Of a stretch of DNA of 64,000 bases, positions 16,423-27,072 are shown piece by piece. A model generated the notes under the pieces. It had not been told where the DNA came from and searched no databases. It saw nothing but the letters and a program-made list of their open reading frames with translations. Position 1 is the stretch's first letter. The number at the start of each line of letters is the position of its first letter. Made by a program: the position numbers and the translations under genes. Location: positions 3,038,001 to 3,102,000 of the forward strand of contig NZ_CP085081.1 of the NCBI RefSeq assembly GCF_023243115.1, written 5' to 3'. The stretch comes from Sediminicoccus sp. KRV36. GTDB lineage: Bacteria; Pseudomonadota; Alphaproteobacteria; Acetobacterales; Acetobacteraceae.

Positions 16423-17726
16423 GGAAGCAACGCGTAGCGGGCGCGGTTGGCGGGCGAAATCCGCACGGTGAGGTGAATGCTTCCCTCCGCCTCATGCCGC
16501 TCCAGCACCTCGCCATGGCGGTACAGCCACGCGAGGCGTGATCCATCCTCGCTCGGCAATTCGAAGCGCTCCGTCACCATGCTTTCCGAGAGCCTGGCAT
16601 CCAGCGTCTCCCGCAGCGCATCCAGCCCCTCCCCGGTCAGGGCCGAGACCGCGAGGCCGCCTGCCGCGCGGGAGGCGATGGCCTCCGGTCCGCCCAGCAG
16701 ATCAGCCTTGTTCAGCACCTCGATGCAGCGGCCGCGCCAGCCGCCATCCAGCGGCGCATCGGCGCCTTCGGTCATTTCATCCAGCACGGCGTTCACGTCA
16801 TTGCGCTGGGCCGTGCTGTCAGGATGCGCCACATCGCGCACATGCAGGATGATGTCGGCGGCGGCGACCTCCTCCAGCGTGGCGCGGAACGCCTCGATGA
16901 GCTGCGTCGGCAGATCGCTGATGAAGCCCACCGTATCGGAGAGGATGGCATGCCGGCCGGAGGGCAGCGTGATCTGCCGCATCGTCGGGTCCAGCGTCGC
17001 GAAAAGCTGGTCCTGCGCGTAAACCGCTGCACCGGTCAGCGCATTGAACAGCGTGGATTTTCCGGCATTGGTGTAGCCCACCAGCGCAATCACCGGATAG
17101 GGCACACGCTCCCGCGCCTTGCGGTGCAGGCCGCGGGTGCGGCGCACCTGCTCCAGCTCGCGCTTCAGCTTGATGATGCGCTCGCCGATCAGCCGGCGGT
17201 CAATCTCGATCTGGCTTTCACCCGGGCCACCCAGGAAGCCGAAGCCACCGCGCTGCCGCTCAAGATGCGTCCAGGACCGCACGAGCCGCGTCCGCTGGTA
17301 TTCCAGATGCGCGAGTTCGACCTGCAGCGAACCCTCCCGCGTGCGGGCGCGCTCGCCGAAGATTTCGAGAATGAGGCCGGTGCGGTCAATCACCTTCGCC
17401 CGCCAGTCGCGCTCCAGATTGCGCTGCTGCACTGGCGTGAGAGCCGCATCCACGATGACGAGGCTCGCCTCCTGCTCCTCCAGTGCCTGGCGCACCATCT
17501 CGACCTGGCCTTCGCCAAGCAGGGTGGAGGGCCGGCGCTGGCGCAGTGGATGGATGGCGGAATGCACAATGGTGACGCCGATCGAAGCCGCGAGGCCGAC
17601 CGCTTCGGCCAGCCGCGCCTCAGCCGCACGCGGCAGGCCGCCCGTGGGTGCGAATTCCAGGATGTTCGAACGTTGGGTGCGTTCGAAGGGAAGAATGACG
17701 GCGGCGCGCGTCGGCGCCGCCGCCAC
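16419..17726 (-). CDS. hflX: Ribosome-associated GTPase HflX
   Basis: A 435-residue GTPase that splits stalled ribosomes. The N-terminal HflX domain contains HPLRQRRPSTLLGEGQVE and ALTPVQQRNLERDW; a coiled linker carries RGGFGFLGGPGESQIEIDRR. The G domain has VALVGYTNAGKSTLFNAL (G1), DPTMRQ (G2), LSDTVGFISDLP (G3) and LNKADLL (G4). The start is GTG 17726, 4 nt after the hfq stop, which fits the classic hfq-hflX operon. Normal length. Confidence 0.94.
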   Translation of the reverse strand: MAAAPTRAAVILPFERTQRSNILEFAPTGGLPRAAEARLAEAVGLAASIGVTIVHSAIHPLRQRRPSTLLGEGQVEMVRQALEEQEASLVIVDAALTPVQQRNLERDWRAKVIDRTGLILEIFGERARTREGSLQVELAHLEYQRTRLVRSWTHLERQRGGFGFLGGPGESQIEIDRRLIGERIIKLKRELEQVRRTRGLHRKARERVPYPVIALVGYTNAGKSTLFNALTGAAVYAQDQLFATLDPTMRQITLPSGRHAILSDTVGFISDLPTQLIEAFRATLEEVAAADIILHVRDVAHPDSTAQRNDVNAVLDEMTEGADAPLDGGWRGRCIEVLNKADLLGGPEAIASRAAGGLAVSALTGEGLDALRETLDARLSESMVTERFELPSEDGSRLAWLYRHGEVLERHEAEGSIHLTVRISPANRARYALLP

Positions 17727-17730
17727 ATCC

Positions 17731-18057
17731 TCAGTCTTCGCGGGCAGGGGCTGGCTCCCGGGACATGGTCAGCGTCGTCTCGCGCACGGGCGCACCGCCG
17801 GCAGGCGGTGCGGCCGCAGCACCCGCCGCCTGGGGGTCGAACAGCATGATGGGGGCACCGGGCATCACCGTGCTGATGGCATGCTTGTAGACGAGCTGCG
17901 TATGCCCATCCCGCCGCAGCAGCACGGAGAAATTGTCGAACCAGGTGATGATCCCCTGGAGTTTGACCCCGTTGACGAGAAAGACCGTCACCGGGGTTTT
18001 GCTTTTGCGAACGTGATTCAGGAACACGTCCTGCACGTTCTGGGATTTCTCGGCCAT
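17731..18057 (-). CDS. hfq: RNA chaperone Hfq
   Basis: A 108-residue Sm-like hexameric protein that pairs small RNAs with mRNAs. The N-terminal core includes [41 protein letters not shown] (Sm1) and [14 protein letters not shown] (Sm2 with YKHA). An Ala/Pro-rich tail of about 35 residues follows, making it slightly longer than many alphaproteobacterial Hfq proteins. A GGAGG lies just upstream. It is directly followed by hflX. Confidence 0.96.
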   Translation of the reverse strand: MAEKSQNVQDVFLNHVRKSKTPVTVFLVNGVKLQGIITWFDNFSVLLRRDGHTQLVYKHAISTVMPGAPIMLFDPQAAGAAAAPPAGGAPVRETTLTMSREPAPARED

Positions 18058-18147
18058 GATGGCCTCCTTCTTGTTTTTCGTCGCGGGCCGTTCAACGCGA
18101 TGGTTGGGCCCGTCGCCTTGCCAATGATGAATGTCGGGCGTCCCGGA

Positions 18148-18846
18148 TCACTTGTCCAGAGCGTGCAACCGGGCCGCGAGTTGCAGCCCGTCCGAAAAAG
18201 CCATGTCGGGCGCGCAGGCGGCAATGCCGCCATCATGCTCGGCATCGCCCAGCAGGACCGCCACGCAGCCGGCCGCACGGGCCGCCTGCATGTCGATCGC
18301 CGTGTCGCCGACATACCAGATGTGCGGCCCGGCGCTGAGGCCCATCTGCCCCAGTGCCAGATGCAGCGGCGCGCCGGAGGGCTTGTCGGCCACGGCATCG
18401 CCGGCGCCCACCACAGCCCTGAAACGCGCCTGCCAGCCCAGATGCGCAGCCTCGGCCCGCAGCAGCGGCCCCTGCTTGTTGGAGACGACGCCGAGCGGCA
18501 GATGCGTCAGCGCATCCAGCATGCCCAGCGTCGCAGGCAAGGGGCGGATCACCTGGAGATGCGTGGCGTGCACGGCATCATAGAAGATATCCCGCGCGCG
18601 CTCCCACTCCGCGCCGAAATGCTCGGGGAAGGAATCGCGCAGGGATTTGCGGACATTCGCCAGCACCTGCGTGCGGGTCCAGGCGGGCTTGCCGAAGGCG
18701 GCGAAGGCCGCGTTCAGCCCGGCCTCGATGGCTGCCCAGCCATCAATCAGCGTGTTGTCCCAGTCAAACAGGATCGCATCGGGCGTGGTGTGGCCCGCCC
18801 GATTCAGCTCTCCGGGCTTCGCCCTCCGACCATCGGGCGGGGTCAC
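18148..18846 (-). CDS. HAD-superfamily hydrolase (phosphoglycolate-phosphatase-like)
   Basis: A 232-residue HAD phosphatase. Motif I DAILFDWDNTLIDG begins at about residue 23, motif II is LGVVSNKQG, the motif III lysine is in AVADKPSGAPLHLAL, and motif IV is WYVGDTAIDMQAARAAG. The cap domain of about 70 residues matches the Gph subclass. It lies between dat and hfq and overlaps the dat stop by 4 nt (ATGA). Its substrate is unknown; a role alongside the D-amino-acid transaminase is not implied by the sequence. Confidence 0.85.
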   Translation of the reverse strand: MTPPDGRRAKPGELNRAGHTTPDAILFDWDNTLIDGWAAIEAGLNAAFAAFGKPAWTRTQVLANVRKSLRDSFPEHFGAEWERARDIFYDAVHATHLQVIRPLPATLGMLDALTHLPLGVVSNKQGPLLRAEAAHLGWQARFRAVVGAGDAVADKPSGAPLHLALGQMGLSAGPHIWYVGDTAIDMQAARAAGCVAVLLGDAEHDGGIAACAPDMAFSDGLQLAARLHALDK

Positions 18847-19715
18847 GCCGCATTCCCCAGGCCCGCATGCACATGGCGCGAAAACACGTCAAACAGCCGC
18901 CGCGTCACCGGCCCCACCTTCCCATCGCCCACATCCCGCCCGTCAATCCGCAGGATGGGCTTCACGAAGGAGGTGGCCGAAGTGAGGAACGCCTCTCGCG
19001 CGCCGCGCAATTCCTCCAGGCTGAAGGGGGCCAGGCTGTAGGGGATGCCGGCCGCCTCCATCTCCGCAATCAGCGCGCCACGGGTGCAACCGGGCAGGAT
19101 CACCTGGTCCAGGTGGCGGGTACGCAGCACGCCTTGCGCATCCACGATCCAGAAGGAGGTGGCGGCCCCTTCCGTCACCATGCCGGTCGCTTCGTCAAAC
19201 AGGATGGCCTCGGCCGAACCTGCCTCGCGCGCGGCCTGGCGGGCCAGCACATTGGGCAGCAGGTTCACGCTCTTGATGTCGCGCCGCGCCCAGCGCAGGT
19301 CCGGATGGGTGATGGCCGTGATGGTCCAGCGATCCACATCCTTCGGATAGGGCGGGATATGGCGGATGGTCACGACCAGGGAGACCGGAACCGGCACGCG
19401 CGGGAAGGCATGGTCCCGCCGCGCCACGCCGCGCGTCACCTGCATGTAGAGCAGCCCGTCCCGCACCCGGTTGCGGCGCGCCACCTCCATCAGCACCATC
19501 CGCAGCGCCGCGCGCGCCATCGGCATGGGGAGATGGATTTCGCCGAGCGAACGCTCCAGCCGGTCCAGATGGCGGGCCTCGTCAATGAAGTGGCCGCGAT
19601 AGAGATGCACCACCTCATAGATGCCATCGCCGAACTGATAGCCCCGATCCTCGATATTCACCGAGGCTTCGCGCTGCGGCAGATAGGCGCCATTCACATA
19701 AGCGATTTTCGACAT
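18843..19715 (-). CDS. dat: D-amino-acid transaminase (class IV PLP aminotransferase)
   Basis: A 290-residue fold-type IV PLP enzyme. It shows NIEDRGYQFGDGIYEVVHLY near the N-terminus, the catalytic lysine in RRDIKSVNLLPNVLARQAA, SAEAILFDEATGMVTEGAATSFWIVD and LPGCTRGALI. The RGYQFGDGIYEV pattern and overall length are characteristic of D-alanine/D-amino-acid aminotransferases, which supply D-Ala and D-Glu for peptidoglycan. It sits directly downstream of ntrX. Branched-chain aminotransferase is less likely given the 290-residue length. Confidence 0.87.
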   Translation of the reverse strand: MSKIAYVNGAYLPQREASVNIEDRGYQFGDGIYEVVHLYRGHFIDEARHLDRLERSLGEIHLPMPMARAALRMVLMEVARRNRVRDGLLYMQVTRGVARRDHAFPRVPVPVSLVVTIRHIPPYPKDVDRWTITAITHPDLRWARRDIKSVNLLPNVLARQAAREAGSAEAILFDEATGMVTEGAATSFWIVDAQGVLRTRHLDQVILPGCTRGALIAEMEAAGIPYSLAPFSLEELRGAREAFLTSATSFVKPILRIDGRDVGDGKVGPVTRRLFDVFSRHVHAGLGNAA

Positions 19716-19725
19716 GGCTTCGAGT

Positions 19726-21120
19726 TTACGCCGTCCCGGACGCCCTGTCTTCCGCCTGCACGCCGAGGAATTTGAGCTTGCGGTGCAGGGCGCTGCGCTC
19801 CATGCCGACAAAATTGGCAGTGCGGCTGATATTGCCGCCGAAGCGCAGCAACTGCGCCTCCAGATATTGCCGCTCGAAAGCCTCCCGCGCGTCACGCAGG
19901 GGGAGCGTCATGATTTCGCTGGAGCGGTCGAGCCGCAGCATGGACGGCGCGGTCGAGACGATTTCGGGCGGCAGCGATTCCGCGCGGATCGGCGCACCGG
20001 AATCGCCGGGCGTCATGATCAGCAGCCAATCCATCAGGTTGCGCAATTGCCGCACATTGCCCGGCCAGTCATGGGTCTGCAGCGCGGCGATGGTGTCCTC
20101 GGCCAGGGCGCGCGGCGCGAGGCCCGAGCTTTCAATGGAGCGGGCCATGAAATGCCGGGCCAGGGCGGGCACATCCTCCCGCCGCTCGCGCAGGGCCGGC
20201 ATCCGCAACGGCACGACGGACAGGCGGTAGAACAAATCCTCGCGGAAGCGCCCGGCCGTGATCTCCGCCTGGAGGTCCTTGTTCGTGGTGGCGATGACGC
20301 GGACATCCACCTTCACGCGCGTCGCCCCGCCGATGCGCTCGAAGCCTTGCTCCTGCAGCGCACGGACGATCTTGCCCTGGGTTTCCAGCGGCATGTCGGA
20401 GACCTCGTCCAGCAGCAGCGTGCCGCCATGCGCGCGCTCCAGCGTGCCGGCGCGGCGCGGCTGCTCGCCGCGGGGCTCCACGCCAAACAGCTCCTCCTCG
20501 ATGCGACCGGGATCGAGTGTCGCGCAATTCAGCGCGACGAAAGGCCCATCGGCGCGGCGCGAACGCGCATGCAGCATGCGCGCCGCCACTTCCTTGCCCG
20601 TGCCTGCCGGCCCGCTGATCAGCACACGCGAATTGGTCGGCGCCACGCGCTCGATCGCCGAGCGGATCTGCGTCATGGCCGGCGAGACGCCGATCAGCTC
20701 CGCCTCGGAGCCGGCGCGCAGGCGCAGATCGCTGATCTCACGCCGCAGCTTGGCGGCTTCCAGCGCACGCGCGACGATCAGCAGCAGGCGGTCGCTCTTG
20801 AAGGGCTTTTCGATGAAGTCGTAGGCGCCCTGCTGGATCGCCTGCACCGCCGTCTCGATATTGCCGTGGCCCGAGATCATCACACAGGGGACATGCGGCT
20901 CCTCGCGATGCAACGCATCGAGGATGCCAAGCCCATCCAGGCGCGAATTGGCCAACCAGATATCGAGGATGACGAGGGAGGGCCGGCGCGCCCGGAAATG
21001 CGCAATTGCCGTATCCGAATTATGCGCCTGTCGCGTCTCATAGCCCTCGTCGGAGAGGATGCCGTCAATCAGGGAGCGGATATCGGGTTCGTCATCCACG
21101 ATCAGGATGTCATGCGCCAT
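19726..21120 (-). CDS. ntrX: Nitrogen assimilation response regulator NtrX
   Basis: A 464-residue response regulator paired with NtrY. The receiver domain (HDILIVDDEPDIRSLIDG, phosphorylation Asp in SLVILDIWLANSRLDG, Lys in DFIEKPFKS) is followed by an AAA+ domain (ISGPAGTGKEVAARML Walker A, GGTLLLDEVSDMP Walker B) and a Fis-type HTH (GNISRTANFVGMERSALHRKL). The sigma-54-contacting loop that should read GAFTGA after ELFG is replaced by a short VEPRGEQPRRAG stretch. It overlaps ntrY by 11 nt. Confidence 0.94.
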   Translation of the reverse strand: MAHDILIVDDEPDIRSLIDGILSDEGYETRQAHNSDTAIAHFRARRPSLVILDIWLANSRLDGLGILDALHREEPHVPCVMISGHGNIETAVQAIQQGAYDFIEKPFKSDRLLLIVARALEAAKLRREISDLRLRAGSEAELIGVSPAMTQIRSAIERVAPTNSRVLISGPAGTGKEVAARMLHARSRRADGPFVALNCATLDPGRIEEELFGVEPRGEQPRRAGTLERAHGGTLLLDEVSDMPLETQGKIVRALQEQGFERIGGATRVKVDVRVIATTNKDLQAEITAGRFREDLFYRLSVVPLRMPALRERREDVPALARHFMARSIESSGLAPRALAEDTIAALQTHDWPGNVRQLRNLMDWLLIMTPGDSGAPIRAESLPPEIVSTAPSMLRLDRSSEIMTLPLRDAREAFERQYLEAQLLRFGGNISRTANFVGMERSALHRKLKFLGVQAEDRASGTA

Positions 21121-23386
21121 GGCCAGGCTCCCCCATTTCGTGCCCGCCAGACGTAGCTGCGCCGGACGTCAGGCCGTCGGGCGCAAGCGCATCGGGCTCC
21201 CGCGCCGGCAGGATCAGCTCGGCGCGTGCGCCGCGGCCCGACAGCGCATCGGTGAGCTGGATGCTGCCACGGTGGTCCTCCATGATCTTCTTCACGATCG
21301 CGAGACCAAGGCCGGTTCCCTTTGTTTTATGCGTGACATAGGGCTCCGTCAGCCGGTCCCTCTCATCGCCCTCCGGCAGGCCGATGCCGTCATCTTCCAC
21401 CGAGATGATCAGCCGCTCGCCCTCGCCGGACAGCCCTACCCGGATATGGCCGACCGGCCGCGGGCAGGCAAGGCCTTCCTCTTCATCGCGCTGCACCCGC
21501 ATGGCGATGGCATCCGCCGCGTTGTTCAGCAGGTTGGTGAGCGCCTGATTGATCAACCGCCGGTCACAGGCGGCATAGAGCTTCTGCTCCGGCAAATCCG
21601 TGATCCAGGCGATCTCGGGGCGGGATTGCTGTTGCAGCACCAGCGCCTCACGCACCAGGCGGCCGATTTCCTCGGGGCGGATCACCGGCTGCGGCATCCG
21701 GGCGAAGGCGCTGAATTCATCCACCATCCGGCCGATATCCCCCACCTGGCGCACGATGGTGTCCGTGCAGGCGGTGAAGGTCTCCGGATCATGCGTGATC
21801 TGCTTGAGGTAGCGCTTCTTCAGCCGCTCGGCGCTGAGCTGGATGGGCGTCAGCGGATTCTTGATCTCATGGGCGATACGGCGGGCCACATCCGCCCAGG
21901 CGGCCTGGCGCTGGGCGGTCAGCAGGGCGGAGATATCGTCAAACGTCAGCACATGGCCCTGGCTTTCCATCTCGGGCGAGAGGCGGGCCAGCAGCGTCTT
22001 GCGCGCATTGGGCGGGCCCACGCGGATTTCGGCCGTGCGCGTGGTGCCCGGCTGCGCGAGCAGGCCGGCGAATTCGGGCGCGATCTCGGCCATGGGGCGG
22101 CCGATCTCGCGCTCCAGGTCAATGCCGAGCAACAGGCTGGCGCTGCGGTTGGGCAGGTTCACGCGCAGCTCCTGGTCGAGGCCCACAATGCCGGCCGAAA
22201 CGCCGCCCAGCACGGCCTCGGTGAAGTTCTGCCGCTCGGCGATCTGCCGGTAGGCTTCCAGCAATTCGCTGCGCTGGCCGGCCAGCTGATTGGTCATGCG
22301 GTTGAAGGCGCGGCTCAGGCTGCCGATCTCGTCATCGCCATCGCCCTCCTCCACGCGCACCGAGAGATCACCTCCGCGCACCCGCTCGGCCGCCGTGATC
22401 AGGCGGGAAATCGGCCCGGCCAATTGATTGGCCAGCACCAGCCCCACCAGCACCGCCGCCAGCAACACCAGCAGCGAGCCGATGGCGAAGATCATCACGA
22501 AGGTGATCTGCAACCCCTCGCGGTTGCGGTCGATGGATTGATAGGCCGTCACCGCCTGTTCGGTGCGCTGCATATGCTCCAGCACCGAGGAATCCACCGG
22601 CCGCCCGATCATCAACTGCAAACCGGAGGCCTGGGACAGCGCGATGATGGCGCGAACGCGATTCTCCTCCTCCACCGCCACCACGGCCACCTCGCCACCA
22701 GTGGCGATTTCAATGGCCCAATCGGGCGGCGGGGAGAGCATGAAGGCGGAACTCACCCCCGCATGCGCCACGATGCGGCCCAGCAGCGGCTCGAACACCA
22801 CGGCCTCGGTCAGGCCGCGCGCGCTGGCCTGGGTGGCCAGCACGCGGGCGAAGGCGAGGCTCTGGTCCGGCAGCAGCACCACGGCGCGGTTCAGATCATT
22901 GGCCATGACCAGCGCATCGGCGCGGATATTGTTCTGGTGTTCCTCGAAATAGGCCCGGCTCGCCACCAGCGAGGCTTCGAGCGCCGTGCGCACCCGGTCA
23001 CTGAACCAGGCCTGGATGCCCAGGTTGAAGAAGATGGCGGAAAACCCCGCCAGCAGCATGGCCGGCACGATCGCGACCACGGAGAACAGCAGCACAAGCC
23101 GCGTGTGCAGCCGAGAGCCCGCCGAACCACGCCGCCGCTCTGCCCAGACCCGCACCAATTGCCCGGCCAGCGAGGCCAGCAGCAGCAGGATGATGGCCAG
23201 ATTGACCAGCACGATGCCGACCACCTGGCCCGGACGCGTCGGCCCCAGCGGGCTGCCATCCGAAAGCACGACGAAGGTGAGGATGCCCATCACCAGCGCG
23301 CCCACGGCGAGCCCCAATGTCACCCCCCGGCCGAGCAGCATATCGGCAAGGCGCCGCAGCAGCGGCACCCGGGCTGGCTTGGACAT
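21110..23386 (-). CDS. ntrY: Membrane sensor histidine kinase NtrY
   Basis: A 758-residue sensor kinase. There are four predicted membrane helices: VTLGLAVGALVMGILTF, VGIVLVNLAIILLLLA, LVLLFSVVAIVPAMLLAGF, then after a periplasmic region of about 180 residues ITFVMIFAIGSLLVLLA. A HAMP linker (NQLAGPISRLITAAERV), a PAS domain, HisKA (VARRIAHEIKNPLTPIQLS, His of phosphorylation) and HATPase (NLLNNAADAI, VEDDGIGLP, GTGLGLAIVKKI) follow. It phosphorylates NtrX, linking nitrogen and redox state to transcription. Confidence 0.95.
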   Translation of the reverse strand: MSKPARVPLLRRLADMLLGRGVTLGLAVGALVMGILTFVVLSDGSPLGPTRPGQVVGIVLVNLAIILLLLASLAGQLVRVWAERRRGSAGSRLHTRLVLLFSVVAIVPAMLLAGFSAIFFNLGIQAWFSDRVRTALEASLVASRAYFEEHQNNIRADALVMANDLNRAVVLLPDQSLAFARVLATQASARGLTEAVVFEPLLGRIVAHAGVSSAFMLSPPPDWAIEIATGGEVAVVAVEEENRVRAIIALSQASGLQLMIGRPVDSSVLEHMQRTEQAVTAYQSIDRNREGLQITFVMIFAIGSLLVLLAAVLVGLVLANQLAGPISRLITAAERVRGGDLSVRVEEGDGDDEIGSLSRAFNRMTNQLAGQRSELLEAYRQIAERQNFTEAVLGGVSAGIVGLDQELRVNLPNRSASLLLGIDLEREIGRPMAEIAPEFAGLLAQPGTTRTAEIRVGPPNARKTLLARLSPEMESQGHVLTFDDISALLTAQRQAAWADVARRIAHEIKNPLTPIQLSAERLKKRYLKQITHDPETFTACTDTIVRQVGDIGRMVDEFSAFARMPQPVIRPEEIGRLVREALVLQQQSRPEIAWITDLPEQKLYAACDRRLINQALTNLLNNAADAIAMRVQRDEEEGLACPRPVGHIRVGLSGEGERLIISVEDDGIGLPEGDERDRLTEPYVTHKTKGTGLGLAIVKKIMEDHRGSIQLTDALSGRGARAELILPAREPDALAPDGLTSGAATSGGHEMGEPGHGA

Positions 23387-23429
23387 GCTCAGGGCTTGCT
23401 CATGCCAGGTCGCGTCATGCCAACCCGTG

Positions 23430-24872
23430 TCACGACAGACCGCGCACGACCGGCAACTCCAGGTCCCGCAGCTTCTTGCGCAGCGTGTTGCGGTTCAGCC
23501 CCAGCAGCGCCGCCGCCTTGATCTGGTTGCCGCGTGTGGCGCTGAGTGCGAGGCGCAGCAGGGGCCGCTCCACTTCCGAAATCACGCGGTCATGCAGGTC
23601 CCGGATCGGCATGCCGTCCTTATGGGCGGCCATGAACAGCTTCAGGTGGCGCTCCACCGCCTGTTCCAGCGTCTCGCTCGAACGCGGCGCGCCGTCGCTC
23701 GGCGCCTCGGCCTCGGCGAGTTCGGCGGCGACCGCTTCCTCGCCGATGGTTTCCTGCGGGTAAAGTGCGGCGAGGCGCCGCATCAGGTTCTCCAATTCGC
23801 GCGCATTGCCCGGCCAGGCGTGCCGCTTCAGCCGCTCCAGCGCTTCATTGCTGAGCGACTTCAAGGGCAGGCCCGAGGCCCGCGCGCGCTCCAGGAAATG
23901 CCGCGCCAGCAGGGGGATATCCTCCGTGCGCTCCCGCAGCGGCGGCAGGCGGATCGGCACCACATTCAGGCGGTAGAACAAATCCTCGCGGAACAGGCCG
24001 GCGCGGATGGAGGCGCGCAAATCCCGGTGTGTGGCAGCGACGATGCGCACATTCGCCTTGACCGGCTGGCGGCCGCCCACGGTCGTGAACTCGCCCTCCT
24101 GCAACACGCGCAGCAGGCGGGTTTGCGCCTCGGCCGGCATGTCGCCGATTTCGTCGAGGAACAGCGTGCCGCCCGCCGCCTGCTCGAAGCGGCCAATGCC
24201 GCGCGTCAAGGCGCCGGTGAAGGCGCCCCGCTCATGGCCGAACAGCTCGCTCTCGATCAATTCGCGCGGGATCGCCGCCATGTTGATGGCCACGAAGGGC
24301 CCCTGCCGGCGCTTGCCATAATCATGCAGCGCGCGGGCGATCAGCTCCTTGCCGGTGCCACTCTCGCCCGTGACCATGACGGTAAGGTCCGCCGTGGTGA
24401 GGCGCGCGACCGTCCGGTAGATGTCCTGCATCGCGGTGCTGCGGCCCACCAGCGGCAGGCGCTCGCCGGGTTCGGCCTCCTCATCGGGGGGCACGGCGGT
24501 GGCGGGCTGCGCCAAGGCGCGCTCCACCACATTCAGCAATTCCTTCAGATCGAAGGGCTTGGGCAGATATTCGAAGGCGCCGCGCTGGGCCGCCTTCACC
24601 GCCGTGGTGAAGGTGGATTGTGCCGACATGACCACGACGCGCAGATCCGGCCGGATCCGCTTGATACGCGGCAGAAGGTCCAGCCCGTTCTCATCGGGCA
24701 TGACCACATCGGTCACCACCAGATCGCCCTCGCCATCCTCCACCCAACGCCACAGCGTGGAGGCCGAGGAGGTCGCACGCACATTATACCCGGCGCGCGT
24801 CAGGGCCTGGGAGAGGACGGTACGGATCGCGCGGTCATCATCGGCGATCAGGATGGTGCGGGATTCTGTCAT
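23430..24872 (-). CDS. ntrC: Nitrogen regulation response regulator NtrC
   Basis: A 480-residue sigma-54 activator. The receiver domain has [18 protein letters not shown] and [18 protein letters not shown]; the AAA+ domain has [17 protein letters not shown] (Walker A), the sigma-54 loop [13 protein letters not shown], and [13 protein letters not shown] (Walker B); the Fis HTH is near [21 protein letters not shown]. Unlike the neighbouring NtrX it keeps an intact GAFTGA. Its ATG overlaps the ntrB TGA, and ntrY follows after 43 nt. Confidence 0.96.
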   Translation of the reverse strand: MTESRTILIADDDRAIRTVLSQALTRAGYNVRATSSASTLWRWVEDGEGDLVVTDVVMPDENGLDLLPRIKRIRPDLRVVVMSAQSTFTTAVKAAQRGAFEYLPKPFDLKELLNVVERALAQPATAVPPDEEAEPGERLPLVGRSTAMQDIYRTVARLTTADLTVMVTGESGTGKELIARALHDYGKRRQGPFVAINMAAIPRELIESELFGHERGAFTGALTRGIGRFEQAAGGTLFLDEIGDMPAEAQTRLLRVLQEGEFTTVGGRQPVKANVRIVAATHRDLRASIRAGLFREDLFYRLNVVPIRLPPLRERTEDIPLLARHFLERARASGLPLKSLSNEALERLKRHAWPGNARELENLMRRLAALYPQETIGEEAVAAELAEAEAPSDGAPRSSETLEQAVERHLKLFMAAHKDGMPIRDLHDRVISEVERPLLRLALSATRGNQIKAAALLGLNRNTLRKKLRDLELPVVRGLS

Positions 24873-26038
24873 TCGTCACTCTCATGGGCCGGCTCGCCCC
24901 GTGCATGATTGGGGGGCTCGGCCGGCAGGGACAGGCGGAAGCTGGTGCGGCCGGGGCGGCTGTCGCATTCGATCAGGCCGCCATGATTGGCGACGAGCTT
25001 GGCCACGAGGGCCAGGCCCAGCCCCTGCCCGCCTCGCTTGGTGGTCACGAAGGGCTCGAACAGGGTGGAGCGCAGCGGCTCGGGGATGCCGGGGCCATTG
25101 TCGCGCACGATGACCTGCAGCGGCAGATGCACGCGCTCGGTGCTGCCGGGGACGGCGATGCGCACGCCATGGTGATAGGCCGTGGCGAGGTGGATTTCGC
25201 CCGCCCCACCCGTGGCGCCGCCATCGCTCAGCGCTTCGGAGGCGTTCTTCACGAGGTTAAGCAAAATCTGGATCAGCTGGTCCCGGTCCCCCCAGACGGC
25301 AGGAAGCGAGGGGTCATATTCCTCCACCATGCGCAGATGGCAGGCGAAGCCCGATTGCGCCACGCGGCGCACATGATCCAGCACGGAATGGATATTCACC
25401 GCCTGCCGCTCGATCGGCCGGTCGGAGAACATCTCCATCCGGTCCACCAGGTTGCGGATGCGGTCGCTCTCCTCCTGGATGAGCAAGCAGAGTTCGCGGT
25501 CCCCCTCGGAGGCGCCCTGTTCCAGCAATTGCGCCGCGCCACGGATGCCGGAGAGCGGGTTCTTCACCTCATGCGCCAGCATCGCGGCCATGGCGGTGGC
25601 GCCGCGCGCGGCACCCAGGAAATGCAACTGCCGGTCCAGCATGGCCGCCGTCGAGCCATCCTGCAGCGTCAGCACCACGCCTTCCGGAAGGTCCGGCATC
25701 GGGGCGCCATAGACGGAGACGCCATGCCGGCGCAGCCGCGGGCTCTCCAGGATCAGGTCATGATCCGCAACCGGGCTGTCCTGCAGGCGAACCTGGTGCA
25801 GCAAGGCAAAAAGGCGATGATCCGGCGGCAGCAGCTCCGCAAGCTGCATGCCCAGCAGGCTTTGCAGCGATTGCTGGAAGAACAGCTCGGCCGCCGGGTT
25901 GGCGAAGCGGAAGCGATCCTCGCCATCGAGGACAATGGCGGGCATGGGCAGGGCCGAGAGGATGCCCGCCGTATCGGGCAGCGCCAGCGGGCGCGGGCGG
26001 CGGGCCAGGGCCGCCACACGGCTGATCACGCCGCTCAT
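24869..26038 (-). CDS. ntrB: Nitrogen regulation sensor kinase NtrB (GlnL)
   Basis: A 389-residue soluble kinase. A PAS domain ([20 protein letters not shown]) is followed by HisKA ([22 protein letters not shown], with the phospho-accepting His) and HATPase ([37 protein letters not shown]). NtrB phosphorylates NtrC and is controlled by PII. ATG 26038 overlaps the dusB TGA (ATGA). The frame is open further upstream inside dusB but without homology, so that extension is rejected. Confidence 0.95.
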   Translation of the reverse strand: MSGVISRVAALARRPRPLALPDTAGILSALPMPAIVLDGEDRFRFANPAAELFFQQSLQSLLGMQLAELLPPDHRLFALLHQVRLQDSPVADHDLILESPRLRRHGVSVYGAPMPDLPEGVVLTLQDGSTAAMLDRQLHFLGAARGATAMAAMLAHEVKNPLSGIRGAAQLLEQGASEGDRELCLLIQEESDRIRNLVDRMEMFSDRPIERQAVNIHSVLDHVRRVAQSGFACHLRMVEEYDPSLPAVWGDRDQLIQILLNLVKNASEALSDGGATGGAGEIHLATAYHHGVRIAVPGSTERVHLPLQVIVRDNGPGIPEPLRSTLFEPFVTTKRGGQGLGLALVAKLVANHGGLIECDSRPGRTSFRLSLPAEPPNHARGEPAHESDE

Positions 26039-27072
26039 GCGGCTTCCTGCCAGGCCGGCGGTTCCGCCCCGCCTTCGATCAGCGGGCCGTAGAAGCCCTG
26101 GATCAGCGATTCCGCCGCCTGCCCCATCTCGACGCGATTCACCTGGGCGCGGAATTCCGCGCTGCCCGGCAAGCCGCGCGAATACCAGGCGACATGCTTG
26201 CGCGCCATGCGCACGCCGATCCCCTCGCCATGATGCTCCAGGATGGCGCGGTAATGTTGCAGCAGTATGGCCAGCTGCTGCTCCAGGCTCGGGTCGGGCA
26301 GGCGCGTGCCATCCCGCAGGAAGGCCGCCACCTGGCGCGGGAACCACGGCCGGCCATAGCAGCCACGCCCGATCATCACGCCATCCGCGCCGGCCCGGGT
26401 CAGCGCATCCAGCGCGTTGTCCACCGTCACGATATCGCCATTGGCGATGACGGGAATGGAAACCGCCGCCTTGACCGAGGCGATGAAATCCCAGTCCGCG
26501 ACGCCGGTATAAAGCTGCTGGCGCGTGCGGCCATGGATGGTCACCAGGCGGATGCCGCATGCCTCGGCGATGCGGGCGAGCTTGGGCGCGTTCAGGCTCT
26601 GATGGTCCCAGCCCATGCGCATCTTCAGCGTGACGGGGACGGAGACGGCCTTCACCACCGCCTCCAGAATGGCGGCCGCGCGCAATTCATCGCGCATCAG
26701 GGCGGAGCCGGCACTCTGCCCCACCGCGACCTTCTTCACCGGGCAGCCGAAATTGATGTCCACGATGGCGGCGCCCTTATCCACCACGAGGCGGGCGGCA
26801 TCGGCCATCACGGCCGGATCGCAGCCGGCGAGCTGCACCGAGGAGGGGCCGCCCAGCTCGTCCGAAGTGTCGCACATCTTCAGGCTTTGGCGGTTTTCGC
26901 GGATCATGGCGGCGGAGGCGATCATCTCGCTCACCACAAGCCCCGTGCCTTCCGCGCGCGCCAAGCGGCGGAAGGGCAGATCCGTCACCCCGGACATGGG
27001 TGCGAGGATCACGGGCGTTTCGATGGTCACATCGGGCGAGAGCACGATGGGCCGAAGGCGGTTGCTCATCAT
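26035..27072 (-). CDS. dusB: tRNA-dihydrouridine synthase B (NifR3)
   Basis: A 345-residue FMN enzyme that reduces specific uridines in tRNA. Family marks are [17 protein letters not shown], the catalytic cysteine in [41 protein letters not shown] and [14 protein letters not shown]. The start is uncertain: ATG 27084, 27072 and 27069 are all possible and none has a clear Shine-Dalgarno; 27072 is taken to match the short N-terminus of relatives. It heads the nifR3-ntrBC operon and is divergent from ispDF. Confidence 0.92.
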   Translation of the reverse strand: MMSNRLRPIVLSPDVTIETPVILAPMSGVTDLPFRRLARAEGTGLVVSEMIASAAMIRENRQSLKMCDTSDELGGPSSVQLAGCDPAVMADAARLVVDKGAAIVDINFGCPVKKVAVGQSAGSALMRDELRAAAILEAVVKAVSVPVTLKMRMGWDHQSLNAPKLARIAEACGIRLVTIHGRTRQQLYTGVADWDFIASVKAAVSIPVIANGDIVTVDNALDALTRAGADGVMIGRGCYGRPWFPRQVAAFLRDGTRLPDPSLEQQLAILLQHYRAILEHHGEGIGVRMARKHVAWYSRGLPGSAEFRAQVNRVEMGQAAESLIQGFYGPLIEGGAEPPAWQEAA

